From the NCBI GenBank assembly GCA_031278135.1, contig JAITKY010000095.1, forward strand, positions 1 to 14,723: a DNA stretch of 14,723 nt, given 5' to 3'. Within the stretch, counting starts at the first letter, position 1. Each line of letters starts with the position of its first letter. Under the pieces are notes generated by a model, which had not been told where the DNA came from, made no database searches, and saw only the letters and a list, made by a program, of their open reading frames with translations. A program made the translations under genes and the position numbers. This document shows positions 7,438-14,723 of the stretch, piece by piece. Source of the stretch: Prevotellaceae bacterium. Lineage in GTDB: Bacteria; Bacteroidota; Bacteroidia; Bacteroidales; UBA932.

Positions 7438-7470
7438 AAACCGTACGTGCGGTTTTTCCGCATACGGCTT
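7438..7470 (-). ncRNA. Group II intron domain V-like hairpin (orphan 3' fragment)
   Basis: On the minus strand this 33-nt hairpin has the diagnostic domain V layout. There is a 9-bp basal helix (AAGCCGTAT pairing with GTACGGTTT) containing the catalytic AGC triad with its G-U wobble. A two-nucleotide AC bulge lies on the 3' side, followed by a GC-rich apical stem (GCGG/CCGC). Standard domain V is 34 nt with a GNRA tetraloop; here the loop is AAAAA and one position is missing, suggesting decay. No other intron domain and no intron-encoded reverse transcriptase are present: only about 110 nt separate it from the promoter of the next gene. In the plus direction the same hairpin follows mutS and might slow transcription, but no T-run follows it. 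Confidence 0.7.
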
Positions 7471-7559
7471 TCGTGTTAAAGTCTCGATTTTTGTATTTGT
7501 TGCAACCATTCTCTTTTGAGTATAATACCCTGCAAGATTCTGTAAGATTAGTAAATATT

Positions 7560-7587
7560 TTTGATATTGTAAATTTATTTATCTTTG
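7560..7587 (+). promoter_or_regulatory. Putative promoter of the M23 peptidase gene
   Basis: TATCTTTG at 7580-7587 is a good TAnnTTTG -7 element, 22 bp before the ATG at 7610. The nearest upstream TTTG (7560-7563) gives a 16-bp spacer, a little shorter than the usual 19-21, so the -33 element is uncertain while the -7 call is stronger. Confidence 0.5.
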
Positions 7588-7609
7588 TACCCGATATTCA
7601 AACTGTAAA

Positions 7610-8482
7610 ATGGATAACAATAAAAGTAAACGAAGCCTCAAGCGCTTAAATTTCAAAGATAAATACCGGTTGGGTATTTATAACGATACTACTTATGAAC
7701 AAGTTTTTCACTTCCGTCTGAAAGGTCGGGAAGTGTTGGTTGTACTTGTAATTTCGATATTTTTGCTGGTCGGCTTAAATACTTTTTTTATTGCTTTCAC
7801 CCCAATAAGAGAATTTATTCCCGGATATCCCGACAAGGAGACACGACGGATAATGCAAAACAATGTCCTAAAGATTGATTCGCTGGAAAACGAAATTGCC
7901 GAATGGGCACATTATTGGAATAATTCGATAAGAGTGTTATCGGGCAACAGCACACAAATTGTTCAAAACCCGCCCGATTCGAATAATATCGCAAACAAAC
8001 CTTTTGTTGATATCAGGTCGAAACAGGATTCAATATTTCGTGACCTGATTGAGCAGGAAGAAAAATTTGATTTCAGAGATGATTTTTCTTTCAAAAAGAG
8101 TAAAAGTACTTTGGAAATGCATTTTATGGCGCCACTTAAAGGCAAGATCACTTCGAGGTTCAATGCCGGCGAAAACCATTTGGGAATCGACATTGTTTCG
8201 TCGCCGAACGATGTTGTGGTTGCCACCCTCGACGGCACTGTCATCGTTGCAGAATGGACGCTCGAAACAGGAAACACTATCCTGATTCAGCACAGCGACA
8301 ATATCATTTCGGTGTATAAACATAATGCTAAACTGCTCAAAATGCAGGGTAGCAAAGTGAAAACCGGCGACGCGATTGCTATCATGGGCAATTCGGGTGA
8401 ATTGACTTACGGTCCTCATCTTCATTTTGAACTGTGGAGCAACGGCGTCCCGATTGACCCCGAACAGTATATAGTATTTTAA
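7610..8482 (+). CDS. Membrane-anchored M23 (LytM-type) metallopeptidase
   Basis: This is a predicted zinc endopeptidase of family M23, which usually cuts peptide cross-links in peptidoglycan or, in degenerate forms, activates amidases. The 290-residue product has a basic cytoplasmic N-terminus of about 40 residues and one membrane span at about residues 42-63. A linker of about 100 residues follows, then the LytM domain from about residue 180. Zinc ligands are all present: His190 and Asp194 in HLGID, and His272 in GPHLHFELW (His270 also conserved). The core motifs GNTILIQHSDNIISVYKHN and VKTGDAIAIMGNSG are typical. Because the ligands are intact I expect an active enzyme acting on the periplasmic side. 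A 53-nt gap without a clear promoter separates it from fucI, so some read-through into fucI is possible. Confidence 0.92.
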   Translation: MDNNKSKRSLKRLNFKDKYRLGIYNDTTYEQVFHFRLKGREVLVVLVISIFLLVGLNTFFIAFTPIREFIPGYPDKETRRIMQNNVLKIDSLENEIAEWAHYWNNSIRVLSGNSTQIVQNPPDSNNIANKPFVDIRSKQDSIFRDLIEQEEKFDFRDDFSFKKSKSTLEMHFMAPLKGKITSRFNAGENHLGIDIVSSPNDVVVATLDGTVIVAEWTLETGNTILIQHSDNIISVYKHNAKLLKMQGSKVKTGDAIAIMGNSGELTYGPHLHFELWSNGVPIDPEQYIVF

Positions 8483-8535
8483 TAAATTGAATTTATAATA
8501 TTTAATAAATTAAAAAATAAATAAATGATAAAGAT

Positions 8536-10320
8536 ATGAAAGTAAAAAGATTTCAAGGCGACTGGCCGAAAATCGGCATTCGACCCACTATCGACGGACG
8601 CATGGGTGGCGTGCGCGAATCGCTGGAACAGCAAACTATGAACATGGCAGAAAGTGTTGCCACACTCTTGACTTCCACATTGAAGTATCCCGACGGGACG
8701 CCCGTTCAATGCGTTATTGCCGATTCAACTATCGGACGTGTGGCTGAAAGCGCCGCATGTGCCGAAAAGTTCAAGAAAGAAAATGTCGGCGTAACTCTCA
8801 CGGTTACTCCTTGTTGGTGCTACGGAAGCGAAACAATGGACATGGATCCGCATACGGTGAAAGCGGTATGGGGTTTCAATGGAACCGAACGTCCGGGAGC
8901 CGTTTATTTGGCGGCGGTTTTAGCTGCTCACGCTCAAAAAGGATTACCAGCGTTCGGCATTTACGGTCACGACGTACAGGATGCCGGAACAACCGAAATT
9001 CCCTGTGACGTAAAGGAAAAACTGTTACGTTTTTCGAAAGCTGCTCTGGCTGTCGCTGTCATGCGCGGCAAGTCGTACCTTTCGATCGGCGCTGTATGTA
9101 TGGGTATTGCTGGTTCAATTGTGAACACTGACTTTTTCGAAAACTATCTTGGAATGCGTTGCGAAGGTATCGACGAAGTGGAAATCATCCGCCGTATGAC
9201 TTTGGAGATTTACGATCAGGACGAGTACGAAATAGCGCTGGCATGGGCAAAAGCCAATTGCAAGGAAAACGAAGACATTTGCAATCGTCCAGATTTGCAG
9301 AAAGACCGTGCAGGAAAGGACAGCGACTGGGAGTTTGTAGTTAAAATGACTTTGATTGTCCGCGATTTAATGACCGGAAACCCGAAACTCAAAGAACTCG
9401 GATTCGGCGAAGAATCTCTTGGACACAACGCTATTGCTGCCGGCTTTCAGGGACAGCGCCAATGGACTGATTTCTATCCCAACGGCGATTTCACTGAGGC
9501 TATCATGAACTCGTCGTTCGACTGGACGGGCGTGCGACAACCATACGTGCTTGCCACCGAAAACGACGCCCTCAATGGAACGGCAATGCTGTTCGGATAT
9601 CTGCTCACAAACACAGCGCAGATATTCGCCGACGTCCGCACTTATTGGAGTCCCGAATCAGTCGAAAGGGTAACGGGTAAAAAACTGACAGGCAAAGCAG
9701 CAAACGGCATCATACATCTGATTAACTCCGGTGCAGCATCGCTCGATGGCTCCGCCCGTCAGAAAGACAGCGATGGTAATCCGGCAATGAAATCGTTTTG
9801 GGAAATCAGCGATGCCGAAGCGCAGGCTTGTCTTGACGCAACACGCTGGGTACCTGCTAATCGTGAATATTTCAGAGGCGGCGGCTTTTCGTCGAAATTC
9901 CTTTCGCTTGGAGGTATGCCGTGTACAATGGTGCGCCTGAATTTGGTCAAAGGACTTGGTCCAGTGCTGCAACTCGCTGAAGGCTGGACTGTGGACATCG
10001 ACCCCGAAGCGCACAAAATCCTCGACGACAGAACCGACAAAGGCTGGCCAACAACATGGTTTGCTCCGCGTTTAGCCGATAATGACAATTTTAAGGATGT
10101 GTATTCCGTTATGAACAGTTGGGGTGCAAATCACGGCGCAATCAGTTATGGACATATCGGCGCCGATTTGATTACGCTGGCTTCGATGTTGCGTATTCCC
10201 GTGAGTATGCACAACATCGATGAAAAAGACATCTTCCGTCCCGCCGCATGGAACGCCTTCGGAATGGACAAGGAAGGAGCCGATTACAGAGCATGTCAGG
10301 CTTACGGGCCACTCTACTAA
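8536..10320 (+). CDS. fucI: L-fucose isomerase
   Basis: FucI converts L-fucose to L-fuculose (and D-arabinose to D-ribulose) with Mn2+, the first step of the phosphorylative fucose pathway. The 594-residue sequence is full length and aligns with the E. coli enzyme as I recall it, with an offset of five residues. Conserved blocks are [67 protein letters not shown] and [11 protein letters not shown]. The metal ligands and catalytic residues correspond to Glu342 (ATEND), Asp366 (FADVRTY) and His533 (GANHG). No fucose kinase, aldolase, transporter or regulator is next to it, so fucose use must depend on genes elsewhere. It ends just before a hairpin terminator. Confidence 0.97.
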   Translation: MKVKRFQGDWPKIGIRPTIDGRMGGVRESLEQQTMNMAESVATLLTSTLKYPDGTPVQCVIADSTIGRVAESAACAEKFKKENVGVTLTVTPCWCYGSETMDMDPHTVKAVWGFNGTERPGAVYLAAVLAAHAQKGLPAFGIYGHDVQDAGTTEIPCDVKEKLLRFSKAALAVAVMRGKSYLSIGAVCMGIAGSIVNTDFFENYLGMRCEGIDEVEIIRRMTLEIYDQDEYEIALAWAKANCKENEDICNRPDLQKDRAGKDSDWEFVVKMTLIVRDLMTGNPKLKELGFGEESLGHNAIAAGFQGQRQWTDFYPNGDFTEAIMNSSFDWTGVRQPYVLATENDALNGTAMLFGYLLTNTAQIFADVRTYWSPESVERVTGKKLTGKAANGIIHLINSGAASLDGSARQKDSDGNPAMKSFWEISDAEAQACLDATRWVPANREYFRGGGFSSKFLSLGGMPCTMVRLNLVKGLGPVLQLAEGWTVDIDPEAHKILDDRTDKGWPTTWFAPRLADNDNFKDVYSVMNSWGANHGAISYGHIGADLITLASMLRIPVSMHNIDEKDIFRPAAWNAFGMDKEGADYRACQAYGPLY

Positions 10321-10353
10321 ATTAGTTAGAACATTAATAATTAATAAAATTCG

Positions 10354-10386
10354 GGTGGAGGCTCTGCGGGGTCTTCACCTTTTTTT
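10354..10386 (+). terminator. Rho-independent terminator after fucI
   Basis: GGTGGAG (10354-10360) pairs with CTTCACC (10373-10379) as a 7-bp stem with one G-U pair and a 12-nt loop. Seven T residues follow (10380-10386). It sits 33 nt after the fucI stop, between two converging operons. On the opposite strand the stem is followed by a weaker T-rich stretch, so it may partly serve the minus-strand operon too. Confidence 0.75.
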
Positions 10387-10464
10387 ACAGTATCCCCACA
10401 AAGAACCAAGATCGTCCTTAATGAGACTATTTTAACCATCCTGCTTAATTCTGTAAATTCTTAT

Positions 10465-10974
10465 TCATCGGCGTCGAAATCCCATTTCATCTTTCAGTCG
10501 CTCCATCAGATTATATACTATTGGGCAAACCTCATAACGATTTATCATTTCCAACAAACGGGATGTAAATCCTTTTTTATCGGTACAGGGAAAAGCCCGG
10601 CATTCTTCAGGGCGATTGCCGTATATACTGCAACCTGTTTTTGCCAGATAATGGCAAGGCTTCGCATACAAATATATATCGCCGAATTTTTCTGCACAGT
10701 ACTTTTCCATGTATTCTTCCGAAGTAATATTTTCCAATTTAGCCAACGTTTCTATTTCTTCTTCAGCAAGTACCGGTTGTAGATTACAACAATTTCCACA
10801 TAAGGTGCAATCTATTTTTGGGGTAATTTCCTTATTCAATCGAAGTACAGTTGCGTCCACTTTCGCAGAATTTTGTCGTTTCAAAAACGCTCTGAAACGG
10901 TAATTTTCGTCTTCGTGTATAGCGGCAAACCGTTTGATTGTCACTAAATTCTTTTCAATGTAATAATTTATCAT
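10465..10974 (-). CDS. YkgJ-family cysteine-cluster (CxxCxxCC) protein
   Basis: The 169-residue protein belongs to the YkgJ/UPF0153 group (Pfam CxxCxxCC), thought to bind a zinc or iron-sulfur centre; the biological role is not established. The N-terminal motif is CTLCGNCC with Cys56, Cys59, Cys62 and Cys63. A second group follows in PCHYLAKTGCSIYGNRPEECRAFPC, with Cys107, Cys115, Cys125 and Cys130, including the family's RP-ECRxFPC signature. Cys93 is additional. No signal peptide is visible, so it is probably cytoplasmic. The start ATG overlaps the stop of the upstream VWA gene in an ATGA (10971-10974), indicating translational coupling. It is the last gene of its operon and converges on fucI. 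Confidence 0.88.
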   Translation of the reverse strand: MINYYIEKNLVTIKRFAAIHEDENYRFRAFLKRQNSAKVDATVLRLNKEITPKIDCTLCGNCCNLQPVLAEEEIETLAKLENITSEEYMEKYCAEKFGDIYLYAKPCHYLAKTGCSIYGNRPEECRAFPCTDKKGFTSRLLEMINRYEVCPIVYNLMERLKDEMGFRRR

Positions 10975-12137
10975 ATAGTTTCGAATTTTTTCAGATCCAA
11001 ACCTTTTATAGCCGCTTCGACCAGTTCAGGCAAACGGTCGGGCGTACAGGCGAAACAGGCTATACCGAGTTTGCTTATTTCGGAAGCAAGACTGACGTCG
11101 TAATCGGGTTTTCCCCTGTCCGACAGGGCTAAAAGAGTTATAACTTTCACTCCGTCTTCGTGCATTTCGGATAAACGCCTCAACAAACCTTTCCTGACAC
11201 CGCCCTCGTAGAGATCGGATATCAGGATGAACATTGTTTTGGGAGGATTTTCGATTAAAGTCTGACAGTAAGTCACTGATTTATTGATATCCGTACCGCC
11301 GCCTAACTGTACTCCGAACAGCATGTCCACGGGGTCGTTTCGGCACAGTTCGGTGAGGTCGGTGATTTCGGTGTCGAACGCAATTACGTGGGTATCAAGC
11401 GAAGGCATACTCGCAAATATCGAGCCCATCACCGATGAGTAGATGATAGAATCGCACATCGATCCGCTTTGATCGATGTCGAGAATTACTGTCCAATCTT
11501 TCTGTCGTTGAGTACGTTCGAAGAAATAGAACTTTTCGGGAATCAGACGCTGTCCGTTCGAATCATAGTTTTTGAGATTACGGTTTATTGTCCGTTTCCA
11601 GTCGATTGACGAAAAGTTACTTATCGGCGAATGAGCCTTTTTGTTAAGCGCTCCGGTAACTGCTTTTCGCAAATCGTTTTCCATACGTTTCATGATTTCA
11701 TCAACAACGCTTTTAACTAATTCTCTTGCTGTGTCTTTTGACTTTTCGGGGATCTGTCCTTTCAACGCCATGAGAGTACCGATCATTGATATATCGGGTT
11801 TGACATTTTTCAGGGTTTCAGGCTCTAACAACAATTTTGTCAATCCTTTACGTTCGATTGCATCCGCCTGTATGACACTCACTACGTCCTGTGGAAAAAA
11901 TGTGCGTATATCCGTCAGCCACTTTGCCAGATTGGGCATCGAACGACCTTTGCCGCTTCCGCCACCCTGCTTCGTCCTGTTTCCGCCGCTGCCGCCGCCG
12001 TCTTCTCCGGAATCGTATATTGCAGCCAAAGCGGCATCCATAATCGACTGTTTCTCTGTCAATACAACATCGTCGAATGCTCCGGAATCAGCGCCAAGTA
12101 TCAATCTCCAATGAGCTATTCGTTTATCCTGTTCCAT
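10971..12137 (-). CDS. VWA-domain protein, YehP/CoxE-like
   Basis: The 388-residue protein has an N-terminal region with a Gly/Ser-rich flexible segment (about residues 44-66), a helical middle, and a C-terminal von Willebrand factor A domain. The metal-binding MIDAS motif is intact: DQSGSM gives Asp222-Ser224-Ser226, GGGTDINKS supplies the Thr, and LISDLYEGG the distal Asp. Order and size resemble E. coli YehP and other VWA proteins that normally work beside a MoxR-type AAA+ ATPase as chaperone-like or remodelling pairs. No MoxR ATPase, DUF5682 or SWIM-domain partner lies in this window. The gene starts 25 nt after the M3 peptidase stop and overlaps the YkgJ-type gene by 4 nt. No signal peptide, so presumably cytoplasmic. 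The specific role is unknown. Confidence 0.87.
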   Translation of the reverse strand: MEQDKRIAHWRLILGADSGAFDDVVLTEKQSIMDAALAAIYDSGEDGGGSGGNRTKQGGGSGKGRSMPNLAKWLTDIRTFFPQDVVSVIQADAIERKGLTKLLLEPETLKNVKPDISMIGTLMALKGQIPEKSKDTARELVKSVVDEIMKRMENDLRKAVTGALNKKAHSPISNFSSIDWKRTINRNLKNYDSNGQRLIPEKFYFFERTQRQKDWTVILDIDQSGSMCDSIIYSSVMGSIFASMPSLDTHVIAFDTEITDLTELCRNDPVDMLFGVQLGGGTDINKSVTYCQTLIENPPKTMFILISDLYEGGVRKGLLRRLSEMHEDGVKVITLLALSDRGKPDYDVSLASEISKLGIACFACTPDRLPELVEAAIKGLDLKKFETI

Positions 12138-12162
12138 TATTTTTTAGATCAACAATTTACAA

Positions 12163-14304
12163 TCAATTAAGTCCTCTTTTTTCCAGCAAATATTTCACGT
12201 CGGGTTCTGCGCCTCTGAATGTTTTATACATATTCATAGGGTCTTTTGTCCCGCCGTTTTCGAGAATATTTTTACGGAACGAAGTCGCTATATTCCTGTT
12301 GAAAATGTCGCCGCTATCTTTAAATGCTGCAAATGCGTCACTGTCTAACACTTCCGCCCAAATATAACTGTAATATCCGGCAGAATAACCACCTGAAAAG
12401 ATATGTTGAAAATATGTGGTTCTGTACCGTGAAGCGATTTGAGGAATCAACCCGATTGCATTCATTTTCGCTTTCTCAAATTCGTCGGTGTTCACTTGCT
12501 TTTTATCAGTGAGCGTGTGATATTCCATGTCGAGAATCGACGCTGCAAGATATTCGACTGTAGCAAAACCCTGATTGAATTTCGAAGCGTCTATCATCTT
12601 TTTAACTAATTCATCGGGAATTATTTCGCATGTTTTGTAATGTTTTGCATAGAGATTCAACATTTCTTTTTCGAACGCCCAGTTTTCCATTATCTGCGAC
12701 GGTAATTCAACAAAATCGCGCGGCACGGAAGTTCCCGACAGACTGTAATATTGCGTGTTAGCAAACAATCCATGCAAAGCGTGACCAAATTCATGGAAAA
12801 ATGTCTCGACTTCGTCGGTCGTCAAAAGCGCAGGCGTGTCACCGGAAGGTCGTGTAAAATTGCATACTATCGAAATCAACGGAAGCGTGCGTTTACCGTT
12901 TTTTCGCGATTCTTTACGGTACGAAGTCATCCATGCGCCGCTCCGTTTCGATTCTCTCGGATGAAAATCCATAAACAGCAATCCCAACTGCGAGCCGTCG
13001 CTGTCTTTGACCTCGAACGCAATAACTTCAGGGTGATATAAAGGGACATTTTTCACTTCCTCGAAAGTCAATCCATACAGTTTGTTACACAAAGTGAAAA
13101 TTCCTTGACGGACATTTTCGAGTTGAAAATACGGACGCAATACTTCTGCATCCAGACTGTATTTTTCTTGACGAATTTTTTCGGCGTAATATTGCCAGTC
13201 CCAAGCTTCAAGTGTCAGACCTTTTTTCTTTTTATCGATCAATTGCTGCATTTGAGCGGCTTCGTCTCCGGCGACTTTGATGGCAGATTGCCACAGTTCC
13301 GCAAGAAATTTATTGACTGCTTCGGGAGTTTTCGCCATAGTTTCTTCCAAAACGTATGCAGCATGATTTTTGTATCCGAGCAGATTCGCTTTTTCTGCTC
13401 GCAACGATGCAATTTCGGCGGCTATCCTGTTGTTGTCGAGTTCGTCGCCATTGTCGCACTTGTTGGTATAAGCTTTGTAGATTATTTCACGCAATTTTCT
13501 GTTATCAGCGTATTGAAGAAAAGGTAAAGCACTGGGGTTATGCAAAGTAAAACGCCATTTGCCCTGCAATCCTTTCGATTTTGCCGATGCTTCGGCGGCG
13601 GCTGTCGATGATGCCGGAAGTCCGCTCAAATCGGCTTTGTTGTCGATAATCAACTCAAACTTATTGTTTTCGGCAAGCAAATTCTGTCCAAAATTAACGG
13701 TCAATACCGATAACCGTTCATTGATTTCCCTCAGACGCGTCTGTTTTTCAGGCTCAAGATTAATGCCATTGCGAATAAATGCCTTGTACGTTTTTTCCAG
13801 GAGTTTCGACTGCTCTTCGTTTAATTTTAAAGAATTTTGATTGTCGAATACAGTTTTCACTCTGGCAAACAGGTCTTTATTCATGTAAATATCGTCGCTG
13901 TGTTTTGAGAGTAGGGGCGATATTTCCTTGTTGATTTCCTCCAGCTCTTTATTTGTGTTTGCCGAAGTAAGACAGAAAAACACGGTGCTCACTTTGTTCA
14001 GTAATTCTCTGCTGTTTTCCAAAGCTTCAACAGTATTGACAAAAGACGGTTTCGCTTTTTGGCTTATTATTTTTTCGATATTCGCCTTTTGATTTGTCAT
14101 TCCCGCCTCAAACGCCGGCATATAATGTTCCGGCTTAATGGATTCGAATGGTGGAACATTGAAAGGAGTATTGTACTCGTTGAAAAAGGGATTGTCGCCA
14201 ACAGGCAACGCTACTTGTTCGGGGGCTTTGTCGGCAGAGCCGCAGCCCGTCATTAGCATACTTGATAAAATCATTGTAAATAAATATTTTAATTGCATAT
14301 TCAT
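12163..14304 (-). CDS. dcp: M3-family dipeptidyl carboxypeptidase (Dcp-like), lipoprotein
   Basis: This is a zinc metallopeptidase of family M3A, most like peptidyl-dipeptidase Dcp, which removes C-terminal dipeptides from oligopeptides. The 713-residue product carries a lipoprotein signal peptide with lipobox MTGC (Cys21), so it is expected in the envelope. The mature start (FNEYNTPFNVPPFESIKPEHYMPAF) is typical of the family. The zinc site is HEFGH at residues 504-508 with the third ligand Glu533 in FVELPSQIMENW. Other substrate-site blocks are SGTSVPRDFVELPSQ and the C-terminal FSGGYSAGYYSYIWAEVLDSDAF. All catalytic residues are present and the length is normal. It is the first gene of a minus-strand operon with the VWA gene 25 nt downstream. 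Oligopeptidase A-type specificity cannot be fully excluded. Confidence 0.94.
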   Translation of the reverse strand: MNMQLKYLFTMILSSMLMTGCGSADKAPEQVALPVGDNPFFNEYNTPFNVPPFESIKPEHYMPAFEAGMTNQKANIEKIISQKAKPSFVNTVEALENSRELLNKVSTVFFCLTSANTNKELEEINKEISPLLSKHSDDIYMNKDLFARVKTVFDNQNSLKLNEEQSKLLEKTYKAFIRNGINLEPEKQTRLREINERLSVLTVNFGQNLLAENNKFELIIDNKADLSGLPASSTAAAEASAKSKGLQGKWRFTLHNPSALPFLQYADNRKLREIIYKAYTNKCDNGDELDNNRIAAEIASLRAEKANLLGYKNHAAYVLEETMAKTPEAVNKFLAELWQSAIKVAGDEAAQMQQLIDKKKKGLTLEAWDWQYYAEKIRQEKYSLDAEVLRPYFQLENVRQGIFTLCNKLYGLTFEEVKNVPLYHPEVIAFEVKDSDGSQLGLLFMDFHPRESKRSGAWMTSYRKESRKNGKRTLPLISIVCNFTRPSGDTPALLTTDEVETFFHEFGHALHGLFANTQYYSLSGTSVPRDFVELPSQIMENWAFEKEMLNLYAKHYKTCEIIPDELVKKMIDASKFNQGFATVEYLAASILDMEYHTLTDKKQVNTDEFEKAKMNAIGLIPQIASRYRTTYFQHIFSGGYSAGYYSYIWAEVLDSDAFAAFKDSGDIFNRNIATSFRKNILENGGTKDPMNMYKTFRGAEPDVKYLLEKRGLN

Positions 14305-14626
14305 GTATTTTTCTATTCAAATTTCTTTAACTTTTTTGATGCAAATTTAGTAACTAATATCGAATCTGCAAAAAATAAATAAATTACAACCAATTTTTAC
14401 CACCGCAAATGTATGATAAAATCGTATTTACTATTGCCTTACAAATATGTTAATTCTGCAAATTTTAGTAATTCTATCTAATTCTATCAAAAAACATATT
14501 AAAGGAATTTTGTCGCACACTGCTCAAACTTCAAAATTTCATTTATTTGATATAAATTTAGTAATTTAGCGCGCATTTTAAGCGATAATAAAAGACAATA
14601 AACCGGTATAAGGTTTTGGATAATAA
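14305..14626. other. Divergent intergenic region between the M3 peptidase gene and gyrA
   Basis: This roughly 320-nt AT-rich region contains the M3 operon promoter on its left. It also holds a tandem pair of TAATTCTATC (14469-14478 and 14479-14488). An 18-nt stretch (14504-14521) is also found, inverted, at 352-369. No full TAnnTTTG promoter for gyrA is evident. The nearest candidates are GAATTTTG at 14505-14512 and TAATTTAG at 14562-14569, each one base off the consensus and without a well-spaced -33 element. No RNA gene is recognised. Confidence 0.45.
14342..14372 (-). promoter_or_regulatory. Bacteroidota-type promoter of the M3 peptidase-VWA-YkgJ operon
   Basis: On the minus strand TTTG (14369-14372) and TAAATTTG (14342-14349) are separated by exactly 19 bp, a full consensus match. 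The ATG at 14304 lies 37 bp beyond the -7 element. Because the two downstream gene junctions are 25 nt and a 4-nt overlap, this one promoter can account for all three genes. Confidence 0.75.
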
Positions 14627-14635
14627 ATGATTGTA

Positions 14636-14723
14636 ATGGAAGAAAAGAACGAAAGAATTATTAAAATTAACATCGAAGAGGAGATGAAGACCTCGTATAT
14701 TGATTATTCGATGTCAGTAATTG
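14636..14723 (+). CDS. gyrA: DNA gyrase subunit A, N-terminal fragment (cut by window edge)
   Basis: Only 29 codons are inside the window. The translation begins MEEKNERIIKINIEEEMK and continues TSYIDYSMSVI. The block INIEEEMKxSYIDYSMSVI is the invariant N-terminus of GyrA just before the SRALPDVRDG segment, so the call is secure despite the short length. The chosen ATG (14636) gives the N-terminal length usual for Bacteroidota GyrA; an in-frame ATG nine bases earlier (14627) would add only three residues and is also possible. GyrA forms the DNA-cutting subunit of gyrase. It is transcribed divergently from the M3 peptidase operon. Confidence 0.93.
   Translation, partial: MEEKNERIIKINIEEEMKTSYIDYSMSVI

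Noticed and set aside
7438..7470. The hairpin after mutS as a standard rho-independent terminator.
   Set aside because: In the plus direction the stem is not followed by a T-run, and the bulge and triad layout fits intron domain V better. A secondary effect on transcription is not excluded.
7482..7549. A 22-codon minus-strand open tail (ending in Q-K-S-R-L and a stop) just before the domain V-like hairpin, possibly the end of an intron reverse transcriptase.
   Set aside because: The frame is closed by a stop only 22 codons upstream and no reverse transcriptase motif is recognisable, so it is within chance expectation.
1..14723. CRISPR array, tRNA or rRNA gene, prophage, toxin-antitoxin or defence island.
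   Set aside because: No spaced repeats, cloverleaf, rRNA-like stretch or hallmark protein of such systems was seen. The genes present are recognisable metabolic, repair and envelope functions.

Overview
The window reads as chromosomal DNA of an anaerobic Bacteroidota bacterium, most likely Bacteroidales. Four things point there. Several genes are preceded by the Bacteroidota-type promoter (TTTG or TTG, about 19-20 bp, then TAnnTTTG). Shine-Dalgarno sequences are weak or absent, and intergenic DNA is AT-rich. The encoded proteins (RnfD/G/E/A, MutS, FucI, a DUF4369-type thioredoxin-fold lipoprotein, a lipoprotein M3 peptidase, and the GyrA N-terminus) match those expected in that group. Species cannot be fixed from the sequence alone.

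Layout, left to right. (1) 2-211 (+): the C-terminal tail of an ISKra4-like transposase, cut by the window edge. (2) 474-3310 (-): the membrane half of an Rnf ion-pumping ferredoxin:NAD+ oxidoreductase, in transcription order rnfD-rnfG-rnfE-rnfA. It has its own promoter, and rnfB and rnfC are not next to it. (3) 3632-7387 (+): a lipoprotein with a thioredoxin fold but no catalytic cysteines, followed 12 nt later by mutS. (4) 7388-7609: a short spacer holding what looks like the last two domains (V and VI) of a group II intron on the minus strand, with no intron body or reverse transcriptase. (5) 7610-10320 (+): a membrane-anchored M23 (LytM-type) peptidase, then L-fucose isomerase, ending at a hairpin terminator. 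(6) 10465-14304 (-): an apparent three-gene operon transcribed as M3-family dipeptidyl carboxypeptidase (lipoprotein), VWA-domain protein (YehP/CoxE-like), and YkgJ-type cysteine-cluster protein. (7) 14636 to the right edge (+): the first 29 codons of gyrA.

Most of the window is ordinary housekeeping and accessory metabolism. Rnf converts reduced-ferredoxin energy into an ion gradient and NADH. FucI isomerises fucose. MutS and gyrase act on DNA. The M23 and M3 peptidases act on the envelope and on peptides. I found no convincing new multi-gene system, CRISPR array, tRNA or rRNA. The observations most worth a second look are the orphaned group II intron domain V/VI relic, the rnfDGEA cluster without rnfBC, the cysteine-less thioredoxin-fold lipoprotein coupled to mutS, and an 18-nt sequence shared by the two ends of the window in opposite orientation.
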